Assembly (NCBI RefSeq): GCF_002261345.1
Contig: NZ_NEVT01000009.1
Location: forward strand, 62,001-126,000
Length of the DNA stretch: 64,000 bases
Reading direction: 5' to 3'
Origin: Bordetella genomosp. 2
GTDB taxonomy: Bacteria > Pseudomonadota > Gammaproteobacteria > Burkholderiales > Burkholderiaceae_B
Every line of letters begins with the position of its first letter. The first letter of the stretch is position 1. A program made the translations under genes and the position numbers. Below, piece by piece: positions 42,723-50,122 of this stretch. Under the pieces are notes generated by a model. The model saw nothing but the letters and a program-made list of their open reading frames with translations. It ran no database searches and had not been told where the DNA came from.

Positions 42723-43937
42723 CTACAGCGCCGCGGCCAGCGCGGCCGCCAGGTCGCCGCGCTTTTCCACGCGCACCCCGCCCAGGCCCAGCCAGCCCGC
42801 CATGCGTTCGAGTTCGGCCGCCAGCTTCGCCGGGGTTGCCGCGCCCGCGCCCGGCTCGGCATGGCAGGCCTGCGCGATCAGCACCGAGCCCTTGCGGTCG
42901 GCCTTGAGGTCGACCCGCGCGGTCAGGGCGTCGCCTTCCAGGAAGGGCAGCACGTAGTAGCCATGCACGCGCTTGTGCGCCGGCGTGTAGATCTCGAGCC
43001 GGATACGCACGCCGAACAGGCGCTCGGCGCGTTCGCGGAACCAGATGAGGTTGTCGAACGGCGACAGCAGGGCCGTGGCCTCCATGCGGCGCGGCCGGCG
43101 CGCCGCCGGGTCGAGGTAGGCCGGCTCGCGCCAGCCGCGCACCGCGGCCGGCAACAGCTCGCCGGCCTCGACCAGCTCGCGCAGGCGCGCGCGGGTTTCG
43201 TCCACGCCCATGCGGAAATAATCGCGCAGGTCGCGCTCGGTGGCGATGCCCATGGCGCGGGCGGCGATGCGCAACAGCGCGCGTTGCGCGGCGGCGCGCG
43301 GCGGCGTCGGGACGTCGCGCACGGCCTTGGGCAGGACCCGGTCGGGCAAGTCGTAGACGCGCTCGAAGGTGCCGCGGCGCGTGGCGGCGGTCAGCTCGCC
43401 GGCCCAGAACAGGCACTCGAGCGCGCGCTTGGCCTCGCTCCAGCCCCACCAGCCGCCCTGCCCCTTGTGGCCCATCTCCAGTTCGGAGGCCGACAAGGGG
43501 CCGCGCCCGGCGATCTCGTCCAGGACATTATCGATAAACTCGCGCCGCTCCTGCAGAAAACGGGCGATGCCTTTCCAGGTGCCCAGGCCGGCCCGGGCAT
43601 CCTGCATGCGCCAGCGCAGCAGCGGCTGGCTGGCCAGCGGCAGCAGCGAGGCCTCATGCGCCCAGTACTCGAACAGCGGCCGCTTGCGGCCCCAGGCCAG
43701 TTCTTCCAGCAGGCCTTGCGGATAGGCGCCCAGCCGCGAATAAGCCGGCAGGTAGTGGGTGCGGCAGACCACGTTGACCGAATCGATCTGGATCACGCCC
43801 AGCCGGCCCAGCAGCGCCGTCAACTGCCGGCGCCCCACCGGGCCGTCGCGCGGCCCGCCGAATCCCTGCGCCGCCAGCGCGATGCGCCGCGCCTGCCCGT
43901 CGGTCAGGGCGAGCGGTTCAGTCGCGGAGCTGCGCAC
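42723..43937 (-). CDS. ycaQ: YcaQ-like winged-helix DNA glycosylase
   Basis: 404 residues, close to the E. coli protein. Winged-helix (HTH_42) glycosylase family that removes alkylated bases and unhooks interstrand crosslinks. The catalytic QxD motif is present, Gln50-Ile-Asp52 in 'GVIQIDSVNVVCRTHY'. Other marks: 'FEYWAHEASLLPLASQPLLRWRM' and 'LLSPFDNLIWFRERAERLFG'. I chose GTG at 43937, with AGGAG six to seven bases upstream, over ATGs further up. Neighbouring ogt and tag point to an alkylation-repair neighbourhood. Confidence 0.88.
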   Translation of the reverse strand: MRSSATEPLALTDGQARRIALAAQGFGGPRDGPVGRRQLTALLGRLGVIQIDSVNVVCRTHYLPAYSRLGAYPQGLLEELAWGRKRPLFEYWAHEASLLPLASQPLLRWRMQDARAGLGTWKGIARFLQERREFIDNVLDEIAGRGPLSASELEMGHKGQGGWWGWSEAKRALECLFWAGELTAATRRGTFERVYDLPDRVLPKAVRDVPTPPRAAAQRALLRIAARAMGIATERDLRDYFRMGVDETRARLRELVEAGELLPAAVRGWREPAYLDPAARRPRRMEATALLSPFDNLIWFRERAERLFGVRIRLEIYTPAHKRVHGYYVLPFLEGDALTARVDLKADRKGSVLIAQACHAEPGAGAATPAKLAAELERMAGWLGLGGVRVEKRGDLAAALAAAL

Positions 43938-44056
43938 GCTTGTCTCCTGGTGGTTCTTGATGGCGTCGATATTATTCGATCCGCGCCGAAGCATGCGCCC
44001 CGATGCCCCGCCGCGCAGTAGACTGTGTAGCCCCATCCTGCCCGGAGCAATGCGCC

Positions 44057-44887
44057 ATGCCCTCGCCCACCGCCGACAAATGCGCCGCCTTCCACGCCCT
44101 GCACCAGCAAGGCTGCTTCATCCTGCCCAACCCCTGGGACACGGGCAGCGCCCGCTACCTGCAAAGCCTGGGGTTCAAGGCGCTGGCCACCACCAGTTCG
44201 GGCATGGCCTGGTCGCACGGCCTGCCCGACGGCAGCGCGCCGCTGGACCTGGTGCTCGCGCACTTGCGCGAGATCGTGGCGGCCACCGATCTGCCGGTCA
44301 ACGCCGACTTCGAGAACGGCTACGCGGCCGACGCCGAAGGCGTGGGGCGCAACGTGCGCCTGGCCGTGGACACCGGCGTGGCCGGCCTGTCGATCGAGGA
44401 CTCCACCGGCAACCCGGCCGAGCCGCTGTTTCCCATCGATGTCGCGGTCGCCCGCCTGAAGGCAGCGCGCGGCGCCATCGATGCCGCTGGCACGGGCACG
44501 CTGCTGGTGGGCCGCGCCGAAAACTTCATCGCCGGCCGCCCCGACCTGGACGACGCCATCGCCCGCTTGCGCGCCTATGCGCAGGCCGGCGCTGACTGCC
44601 TGTACGCGCCCGGCATCCGCACGCGCGAACAGATCGCCGCGGTAGTGGCGGCCGTGGCGCCCAAGCCGGTGAACCTGCTGGTCGGCACCACCAGCGAACT
44701 CAGCCTGGCCGACATCGCCGCCCTGGGGGTGCGCCGCATCAGCGTGGGCGGCGCGCTGGCCCGCGCAGCCTGGGCGGGATTCATCCAGACAGCCCAGGCC
44801 GTCGCGCAGGGGCGCTTCGATATCGCCTTCGCCAATGCGGCGTCCGGCGACGCGCTCAACGGGCTGTTCGGGCCGCCCCGCCAATGA
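44057..44887 (+). CDS. Isocitrate lyase/PEP mutase family protein
   Basis: 276 residues, TIM-barrel lyase superfamily. 'GCFILPNPWDTGSARYLQSLGFKALATTSSGMAWS' (about 16-50) is the standard opening, 'LPVNADFENGYAAD' carries the metal-binding Asp/Glu, and 'VAGLSIEDSTG' follows. The short K(K/R)CGH loop of isocitrate lyase is absent, so a carboxyvinyl/oxaloacetate-type carbon-carbon or carbon-phosphorus lyase is possible. Start at 44057 fits the domain. It stands between ycaQ and ogt; no link to repair is evident. Confidence 0.85.
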   Translation: MPSPTADKCAAFHALHQQGCFILPNPWDTGSARYLQSLGFKALATTSSGMAWSHGLPDGSAPLDLVLAHLREIVAATDLPVNADFENGYAADAEGVGRNVRLAVDTGVAGLSIEDSTGNPAEPLFPIDVAVARLKAARGAIDAAGTGTLLVGRAENFIAGRPDLDDAIARLRAYAQAGADCLYAPGIRTREQIAAVVAAVAPKPVNLLVGTTSELSLADIAALGVRRISVGGALARAAWAGFIQTAQAVAQGRFDIAFANAASGDALNGLFGPPRQ

Positions 44888-45046
44888 GCTGGCCGGCGCG
44901 GCAATTCAGGGGCAAGAAGACGAGTGCGAAGCAGCCGGCGCAGACGTAGACTGCGCCTCATGAAGCCTCGCGCTCGACGCGGGCGCCGCGAGCGCCTGGC
45001 GATGACGGCGACAGGCACATTTGCCCTCGTGTGAAGGAGTCCGGAC

Positions 45047-45544
45047 ATGTCATACGCATACAAGACCGTGGCCACCCCGGTAGGCCAGTTGAAGCTGGTG
45101 GCCAGCGGCGCGAAGCTCGCCGCCATCCTGTGGGAAAACGACCGCCCCGACCGGGTGCGGCTCGGCCCCATGCAGGAAGAACCGCAGCGTCCCGTCCTGC
45201 TGGAAGCCGAGCGCCAGCTCGGCGAATACTTCGCGGGCACGCGCGACCGGTTCGAGCTGCCGCTGGAATTCGCCGGCACGGAATTCCAGAAGCAAGTGTG
45301 GTCGGCGCTGTTGACCATTCCCTATGGCGAGACGCGCAGCTACAGCGACATCGCGGCGCAGATCGGGCGCGCCAAGGCGGTGCGCGCGGTGGGCGCGGCC
45401 AATGGACGCAACCCGATTTCCATCGTGGCGCCCTGCCACCGCGTGGTCGGCGCCTCCGGCGACCTGACCGGCTTCGCCGGCGGGCTGCGCGCCAAGGCGC
45501 TGTTGCTGGCGCTGGAAAGCGGACAGGGGCAGCTGGCGGCATGA
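45047..45544 (+). CDS. ogt: Methylated-DNA--protein-cysteine methyltransferase
   Basis: 165 residues. Suicide repair protein for O6-methylguanine. The acceptor Cys130 is in NPISIVAPCHRVVGASGDL, the HTH DNA-binding segment is 'TIPYGETRSYSDIAAQIGRAKAVRAVGAANGRNP', and 'GFAGGLRAKALLLALE' closes the domain. It lacks an Ada-type activator domain. Its stop overlaps the tag ATG, so the two form a repair operon. Confidence 0.94.
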   Translation: MSYAYKTVATPVGQLKLVASGAKLAAILWENDRPDRVRLGPMQEEPQRPVLLEAERQLGEYFAGTRDRFELPLEFAGTEFQKQVWSALLTIPYGETRSYSDIAAQIGRAKAVRAVGAANGRNPISIVAPCHRVVGASGDLTGFAGGLRAKALLLALESGQGQLAA

Positions 45545-46143
45545 CGGCGGACACCGGCGTCATCATCGGCGCGGACGGCCTGGCGCGGCCGCCCTGGGCC
45601 GCGCACGACCCGCTTTTGCGCCACTACTACGACACCGAATGGGGCATGCCGGTGCGCGACGAGCGCGGGTTGTTCGAACGGCTCAGCCTGGAATGTTTCC
45701 AGTCGGGGCTGTCGTGGGCCACCATCCTGCGCAAGCGCGAAGCCTTCCGCGCCGCCTTCCGGCAGTTCGACGTGGACACCGTGGCGGCATTCACCGAGCC
45801 GGATGTCCAACGGCTGCTGAGCGACCCGGGCATTGCGCGCAACCGCGCGAAAATCCTTGCCACCATCCACAACGCCGCGGCCACCATCGCGCTGCGGGCC
45901 GACGGCGGGCTGGCGCAGTTCATCTGGTCGTTCCAGCCCGCGCAGACGCCGGCGCCGCGCACCGTGCGCGACATTCCCACGGTGTCCGAGGCCTCGACCG
46001 CCCTGAGCCAGGCGTTGCGCCGGCGCGGCTTCAAGTTCGTCGGCCCGACCACCATGCACGCGCTCATGGAGGCCACCGGCATGATCGACACGCATTTGGT
46101 CGACAGCCACCGCCGCGGCAGCTCCGGGATCTGGCCGCGCTGA
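45541..46143 (+). CDS. tag: DNA-3-methyladenine glycosylase I (Tag), zinc ligands altered
   Basis: 200 residues, HhH-superfamily base-excision enzyme. Core blocks 'HDPLLRHYYDTEWGMPVRDERGLFERLSLECFQSGLSW' and 'FKFVGPTTMHALMEATGMID' are clear and the Glu in 'LSLE' is kept. Relative to E. coli Tag zinc ligands Cys4, His17, His175, Cys179, this protein has Pro17, Tyr30, His185 and Ser189, so the zinc snap appears lost. ATGA overlap with ogt. Confidence 0.92.
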   Translation: MTADTGVIIGADGLARPPWAAHDPLLRHYYDTEWGMPVRDERGLFERLSLECFQSGLSWATILRKREAFRAAFRQFDVDTVAAFTEPDVQRLLSDPGIARNRAKILATIHNAAATIALRADGGLAQFIWSFQPAQTPAPRTVRDIPTVSEASTALSQALRRRGFKFVGPTTMHALMEATGMIDTHLVDSHRRGSSGIWPR

Positions 46144-46256
46144 TGCGGCGACCGGCCGTGCGCGCCACGGCCCTTTGCGTTTGTTTACATTGCGCCGGCC
46201 TGCCGGCGCGCCACAGCGGGGATAATGCAGGAGTCATCCAGCCAGGATCCGAAACC

Positions 46257-47066
46257 ATGAAGCACTTCGTCTCCCGTCTCTTGTTGATCGGCGCGCTGGG
46301 CGCGCTGGCCGCCTGCACCATGAACGATCAATCATCCACTCACGCCGGCAAGCCGGCTACCGCCGCCGCCACCCTGTCGGCCTACCATTGGGACCTCGCC
46401 CAGGCGCAAGACGCCGGCGGCGCGGCGCAAAGCCGCTGGGTGCCGCCCCGGACGCTGCGCGGCGCGCCGCTGCGCCTGACCTTCGCCGACCAGCGCGTCT
46501 CGGTGGCGGGCCTGTGCAACCGGCTCGGCGGCAGCTACCAGACCGAGGGCGAGCGCCTGAAGATCTCCCAGATGGTGGGCACCATGATGGCCTGCGGCGA
46601 CGCGGCCGTCATGCAGTACGAGCACGACGTGGCCCGCCGCCTGCCGCAGGCGACGACGTGGCGCATCGCCGACGGCGCGGACAACCCGACCCTGACGGTC
46701 GGCTTCGACGATGGCGCGCAATGGACCTTGACCGGCACGCCCACCGACGAAACCCGCTACGGCTCGGCCGGCCAGACCATGTTCCTGGAAGTGGCGCCGC
46801 AGCGGGTGGCCTGCTCGCATCCGCTGATCCCCAACATGCAGTGCCTGCAGGTGCGCGAAATCCAGTACGACGCCAACGGCATCAAGACTCGCCAGGGCGA
46901 ATGGCAGGCCTTCTACAGCGAGATCGACGGCTATACCCATGAGCCCGGCGTGCGCAACGTGCTGCGCATCAAGCGCTACGAGCGCGCCAATGTGCCGGCC
47001 GACGCCTCGCGCTACGCCTACGTGCTGGACATGGTGGTCGAAAGCGAACAGACCGGCGCCCGCTGA
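46257..47066 (+). CDS. META and DUF4377 domain lipoprotein
   Basis: 269 residues. Lipobox LAAC with Cys20. The first domain (about 40-150) is a META/HslJ-like barrel with 'LRLTFADQRVSVAGLCNRLGGSYQTEGERLKISQMVGTMMACGD', and the second (about 165-268) has the DUF4377 pattern 'VAPQRVACSHPLIPNMQCLQVREIQYD...EWQAFYSEIDGYTHEPGVRNVLRIKRYE'. Such envelope proteins are linked to stress or heat-shock tolerance in relatives; the exact role is unknown. Followed by a strong terminator. Confidence 0.85.
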   Translation: MKHFVSRLLLIGALGALAACTMNDQSSTHAGKPATAAATLSAYHWDLAQAQDAGGAAQSRWVPPRTLRGAPLRLTFADQRVSVAGLCNRLGGSYQTEGERLKISQMVGTMMACGDAAVMQYEHDVARRLPQATTWRIADGADNPTLTVGFDDGAQWTLTGTPTDETRYGSAGQTMFLEVAPQRVACSHPLIPNMQCLQVREIQYDANGIKTRQGEWQAFYSEIDGYTHEPGVRNVLRIKRYERANVPADASRYAYVLDMVVESEQTGAR

Positions 47067-47074
47067 CGCCGCTG

Positions 47075-47106
47075 GCCGCGCCGGCCGCATGGGCGGCCGG
47101 CGCGGC
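47075..47106 (+). terminator. Hairpin terminator with 14-bp perfect stem
   Basis: GCCGCGCCGGCCGC (47075-47088) pairs perfectly with GCGGCCGGCGCGGC (47093-47106) around a four-base loop ATGG, nine bases after the lipoprotein stop. The downstream sequence is only weakly T-rich, but the stem is very stable. Confidence 0.7.
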
Positions 47107-47186
47107 GTCCCGCTTGTCCCGCCGTGCCGGGACGCGGGCCTTGATCCCTGTCAATGGCCCGCCTGCATCGTGATGCCAACATCCGA

Positions 47187-47201
47187 GAGAAAACAGTTCT
47201 C
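47187..47201. promoter_or_regulatory. Inverted repeat GAGAA-N5-TTCTC upstream of CopD-like gene
   Basis: GAGAA at 47187-47191 faces TTCTC at 47197-47201 twelve bases before the ATG at 47213. It could be an operator or a small RNA hairpin next to the ribosome-binding region. No obvious Shine-Dalgarno lies between the dyad and the ATG. Confidence 0.35.
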
Positions 47202-47212
47202 GTTACCGCATC

Positions 47213-47653
47213 ATGAGCTATCCCGTTCTCCTGACCCTGCACCTGGTCGCCGCCATCGCGTTCGCCGGCACGGTGTTCTTCGAAGTCGTGATGCTGGAAG
47301 GCGTGCGCAGGCATGTGCCGCGCGAGGCGCTGCGCCTGGTGGAAAGCGCCATCGGCGCCCGCGCGCGGCGCGTCATCCCGTGGGTATTGCTGGCGCTGTA
47401 CGCCGCGGGGGCCGGCCTGGCCTGGCAACACCGCGCCGCGCTGGCCCAGCCGCTGGCCAGCAGCTTCGGGCTGCTGCTCGGCGTCAAGATCCTGCTGGCG
47501 CTCAGCGTGTTCGGCCACTTTCTCACTGCCATGGCGCTGCAGCGCCGCGGGCGGCTCAACACCCGCAACTCGCGGCGCATCCATATCAGCGTGTTCTGCC
47601 ACGTCGCGCTGATCGTGCTGCTGGCCAAGGCCATGCTCTACGTCGCCTGGTAG
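47213..47653 (+). CDS. CopD-like four-helix inner membrane protein
   Basis: 146 residues with four hydrophobic segments (about 3-25, 54-72, 82-104, 121-143). 'LTLHLVAAIAFAGTVFFEVVMLEGVRRH' has the His-in-first-helix pattern of the CopD/DUF2269 family, and further His lie in helices three and four ('FGHFLTAMAL', 'SVFCHVALIVLLAKAML'), suggesting haem or copper binding. Convergent with the tungstate binding protein gene, 15 bp away. Confidence 0.7.
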   Translation: MSYPVLLTLHLVAAIAFAGTVFFEVVMLEGVRRHVPREALRLVESAIGARARRVIPWVLLALYAAGAGLAWQHRAALAQPLASSFGLLLGVKILLALSVFGHFLTAMALQRRGRLNTRNSRRIHISVFCHVALIVLLAKAMLYVAW

Positions 47654-47668
47654 CAGGCGCGGCGCGCG

Positions 47669-48490
47669 CTACTGGCCCGCGTTGGGGAAGAACAGCTGCT
47701 GGCCGTTGACCTTGTAGCTGGCGATCGCGTCCTGCCCCGCCTTGGAAGTAACCCAGTCGACAAACTGCTGCGCCGGCTTGGCCTTGACATGCGGGTACTT
47801 GGCCGGGTTGACCACCATGACGCCGTACTGGTTGAACAGCCGCTTGTCGCCCTCCACCAGCACTTTCAGGCCGCCCGGGTTCTTGAAGCTGAGCCAGGTG
47901 CCGCGGTCCGACAAGACATAGGCGTCCATGGACGACGCCATGTTCAGGGCCGGCCCCATGCCGCAGCCGCAGGCCTTGTAGCCCTTGCCCTGGTCCTGGA
48001 CGCCGGCCGCCTTCCAGAAGCGCAGCTCGGCCGCGTGGGTGCCGCTCTTGTCGCCGCGCGAGATGAACGGGCTGTCGGTTTCGGCCAGCTTGGCGAGCGC
48101 GCGCACGATGTCGTTGCCCTTGACGCCGGCCGGGTCGGCGGCCGGCCCGATCAGCACGAAATCGTTGTACATGACCGGATAACGCCGCGTGGCATAGCCC
48201 TCCGCCACGAACTTCTCCTCGGCCGCCTGGTCGTGCACGAACAGCACGTCGGCATCGCCGCGGCGCGCCATGTCGAGCGCCTGGCCGGTGCCCTGCGCCA
48301 CCACCTTGATGTCGATGCCGCTGGCCTGCTTGAAGGCGGGCAGCAGGTGCGAGAACAGGCCCGACTGCTCGGTGGAGGTGGTCGAGGCCATGACGATGGT
48401 CTCGGCGCCCGCGGCCGGCGCGGCCAGCGCCGCCATCGCCAGCACGGCCGGCATGACGGCGCGCCGCCACAGCATGGGTAGGGTCTTCAT
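47669..48490 (-). CDS. tupA: Tungstate ABC transporter substrate-binding protein (TupA-like)
   Basis: 273 residues. Signal peptide about 1-29. The mature start 'ETIVMASTTSTEQSGLFSHLLPAFKQASGI' and 'VAQGTGQALDMARRGDADVLFVHDQAAEEKFVAEGY' are typical of TupA/WtpA-type oxyanion receptors, where the TTST loop contacts the anion. It has an ATGA overlap with the ATPase gene. Tungstate is favoured over molybdate by family resemblance; the formate dehydrogenase nearby needs one of the two metals. Confidence 0.88.
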   Translation of the reverse strand: MKTLPMLWRRAVMPAVLAMAALAAPAAGAETIVMASTTSTEQSGLFSHLLPAFKQASGIDIKVVAQGTGQALDMARRGDADVLFVHDQAAEEKFVAEGYATRRYPVMYNDFVLIGPAADPAGVKGNDIVRALAKLAETDSPFISRGDKSGTHAAELRFWKAAGVQDQGKGYKACGCGMGPALNMASSMDAYVLSDRGTWLSFKNPGGLKVLVEGDKRLFNQYGVMVVNPAKYPHVKAKPAQQFVDWVTSKAGQDAIASYKVNGQQLFFPNAGQ

Positions 48491-49263
48491 GGTATGCGTT
48501 CTCCTTTGACGAACAGGCTCGCCGCCTCGGGCAGCGGGCCGTAGAAAAAATCGTCCACCGGCAGGTCGACCACGACGCGCCCCCGTTCCAGGTAAATGAC
48601 GCGGCGCGCCAGCCGCTTGACCTGCCCCAGGTTGTGGCTGCTGAACACCATGGCGGGCGCGCGCTGCGCGCCCGGCCGGGCGAAGTCCTGCATCATCTGC
48701 TCGACCTCGCGCTTGGCGTGCGGATCCAGACTGGCGGTCGGTTCGTCCAGCAGCAGCACCTCGGGCGCCAGCGCCCAGGCCCGCGCCATGGCGAGCCGCT
48801 GCTGCTGGCCGCCCGACAACGCCTTGGCATTGCGCGCCGCCAGTCCGTCCATGTCGACCCGCGCCAGCGCCTGCAGCGCGCGGGCGCGCGCCTCGCGCCA
48901 GCGCATGCCGCGCAGCCACAATCCCAGCGCGACATTGTTCAGCACCGAGGTGCGCAGCATGTAAGGGTGCTGGAACAGCATGGCCTGGCGCCGGCGCGCC
49001 ACGCAGCGGGCCTGGCCGCGCGTCGGCTGCAGCAGGCAGTGCAACACGCGCAGCAGCGTGCTCTTGCCGCTGCCGTTGGCGCCCACCAGGGCCACGCACT
49101 CGCCGGCGCGGATGGCCAGCGAGACGGCCCGCAATGCGGCCACGCCGCCATAATCGACATCGACCTCGCGCAGGTCGAACAGAATATCGGGCGCGGCGCC
49201 GGCCGCGCGACGCTCGGTCGCGCCGGCCACCACTGGCCCGCTGTCGCAGGCGGGCGCCTTCAT
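48487..49263 (-). CDS. tupC: Tungstate ABC transporter ATP-binding protein (TupC-like)
   Basis: 258 residues. Walker A GANGSGKST at about 56-64, signature LSGGQQQR and Walker B VLLLDEPTASLD. Shorter than ModC because it lacks the C-terminal TOBE oxyanion-sensing domain, as expected for Tup systems. Overlaps both its neighbours by four bases. Confidence 0.9.
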   Translation of the reverse strand: MKAPACDSGPVVAGATERRAAGAAPDILFDLREVDVDYGGVAALRAVSLAIRAGECVALVGANGSGKSTLLRVLHCLLQPTRGQARCVARRRQAMLFQHPYMLRTSVLNNVALGLWLRGMRWREARARALQALARVDMDGLAARNAKALSGGQQQRLAMARAWALAPEVLLLDEPTASLDPHAKREVEQMMQDFARPGAQRAPAMVFSSHNLGQVKRLARRVIYLERGRVVVDLPVDDFFYGPLPEAASLFVKGERIP

Positions 49264-50003
49264 GACACGGCTCCGGCGCCGCCATACAGGCCCGACAGCC
49301 CGGCATCGCGCCGTTCGCGCCAGCGCCGCACCAGCCCGGCCAGCGTGTTGAGCAGCAGCACCACCAGCAGCAACAGCAGGCCCAGCGCCAGGGCCAGGGG
49401 CAGGTCGCCCTTGCTGGTCTCCAGCGCGATGGCGGTAGTCATGACGCGCGTGTAGCCCTCGATATTGCCGCCCACCACCATGACGGCGCCGACTTCCGAG
49501 ATGGCGCGGCCGAAGCCGGTAATGACGATGGTCAGCAGCGTGAAGCGTTCATCCCACAGCAACAGCAGGCTGCGCACCAGCGCGCGGGCGCGCAGCGAGC
49601 GCAGTTGTTCGCCATGGCGCCGGTCGGCGTCTTCGATGGTCTGGCGCACCAGCGCGGTGACCACCGGACAGACCAGCACCGCCTGGGCCAGCACCATGGC
49701 CTGGAACGAGAACAGCCAGCCCAGGAAGCCCAGCGGGCCGGAATGCGACAGCAGCAGGTAGACCGCCAGGCCCACCACCACCGAGGGCAGGGCCAGCGAA
49801 GTATTGAGCAGGGTGAGCACGATGCCGCGGCCCCGGAAACGGGCCACGGCCAGCCACGAGCCGGCCAGCATGCCGAGCGCGCAGGCCAGCGCGCAGGCGC
49901 AGGCGCTGACCGCCAGGGAACGCGCCACGATGGCAAGCAGGGCCGGGTCGGCGGTGGCGATCAGGCGCAGCGCTGTCGTCGCGCTTTCGGTCATTGTGTT
50001 CAT
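49260..50003 (-). CDS. tupB: Tungstate ABC transporter permease (TupB-like)
   Basis: 247 residues, about five to six membrane helices. 'ALPSVVVGLAVYLLLSHSGPLGFLGWLFS' and the EAA loop with 'VITGFGRAISEVGAVMVVGGNIEGYTRVMTTAIALETSKGDLPLALALG' are diagnostic of Tup/Wtp permeases. AGGAAG precedes the ATG. First gene of the tup operon, divergent from a ModE-like regulator. Confidence 0.9.
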   Translation of the reverse strand: MNTMTESATTALRLIATADPALLAIVARSLAVSACACALACALGMLAGSWLAVARFRGRGIVLTLLNTSLALPSVVVGLAVYLLLSHSGPLGFLGWLFSFQAMVLAQAVLVCPVVTALVRQTIEDADRRHGEQLRSLRARALVRSLLLLWDERFTLLTIVITGFGRAISEVGAVMVVGGNIEGYTRVMTTAIALETSKGDLPLALALGLLLLLVVLLLNTLAGLVRRWRERRDAGLSGLYGGAGAVS

Positions 50004-50047
50004 GGCGTCTCTTCCTGGGCTGGGGGAGAGCGTAGCCCAGCAGTATC

Positions 50048-50069
50048 ATGCAAACCATATGAACAGCAT
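50048..50069. promoter_or_regulatory. Palindrome in the tup/regulator divergent region
   Basis: ATGC (50048-50051) and GCAT (50066-50069) are placed symmetrically about a central CATATG (50056-50061), giving 14 matched positions of 22. AGCATTTCAT (50065-50074) is the reverse complement of ATGAAATGCT found at the fdh promoter near 57.9 kb. It lies 45-66 bp upstream of tupB and is the likely operator of the adjacent regulator. Confidence 0.55.
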
Positions 50070-50122
50070 TTCATAGGCCGCGCGGCAGGCCGGGCGCGGC
50101 CATTTCGGGCATACTCGCTGGC

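Noticed and set aside
47153-47212. Fur box upstream of the CopD-like gene
   Set aside because: The sequence around GAGAAAACAGTTCTC has the general look but not the 7-1-7 heptamers; it matches Fur consensus far less well than the site at 42665.
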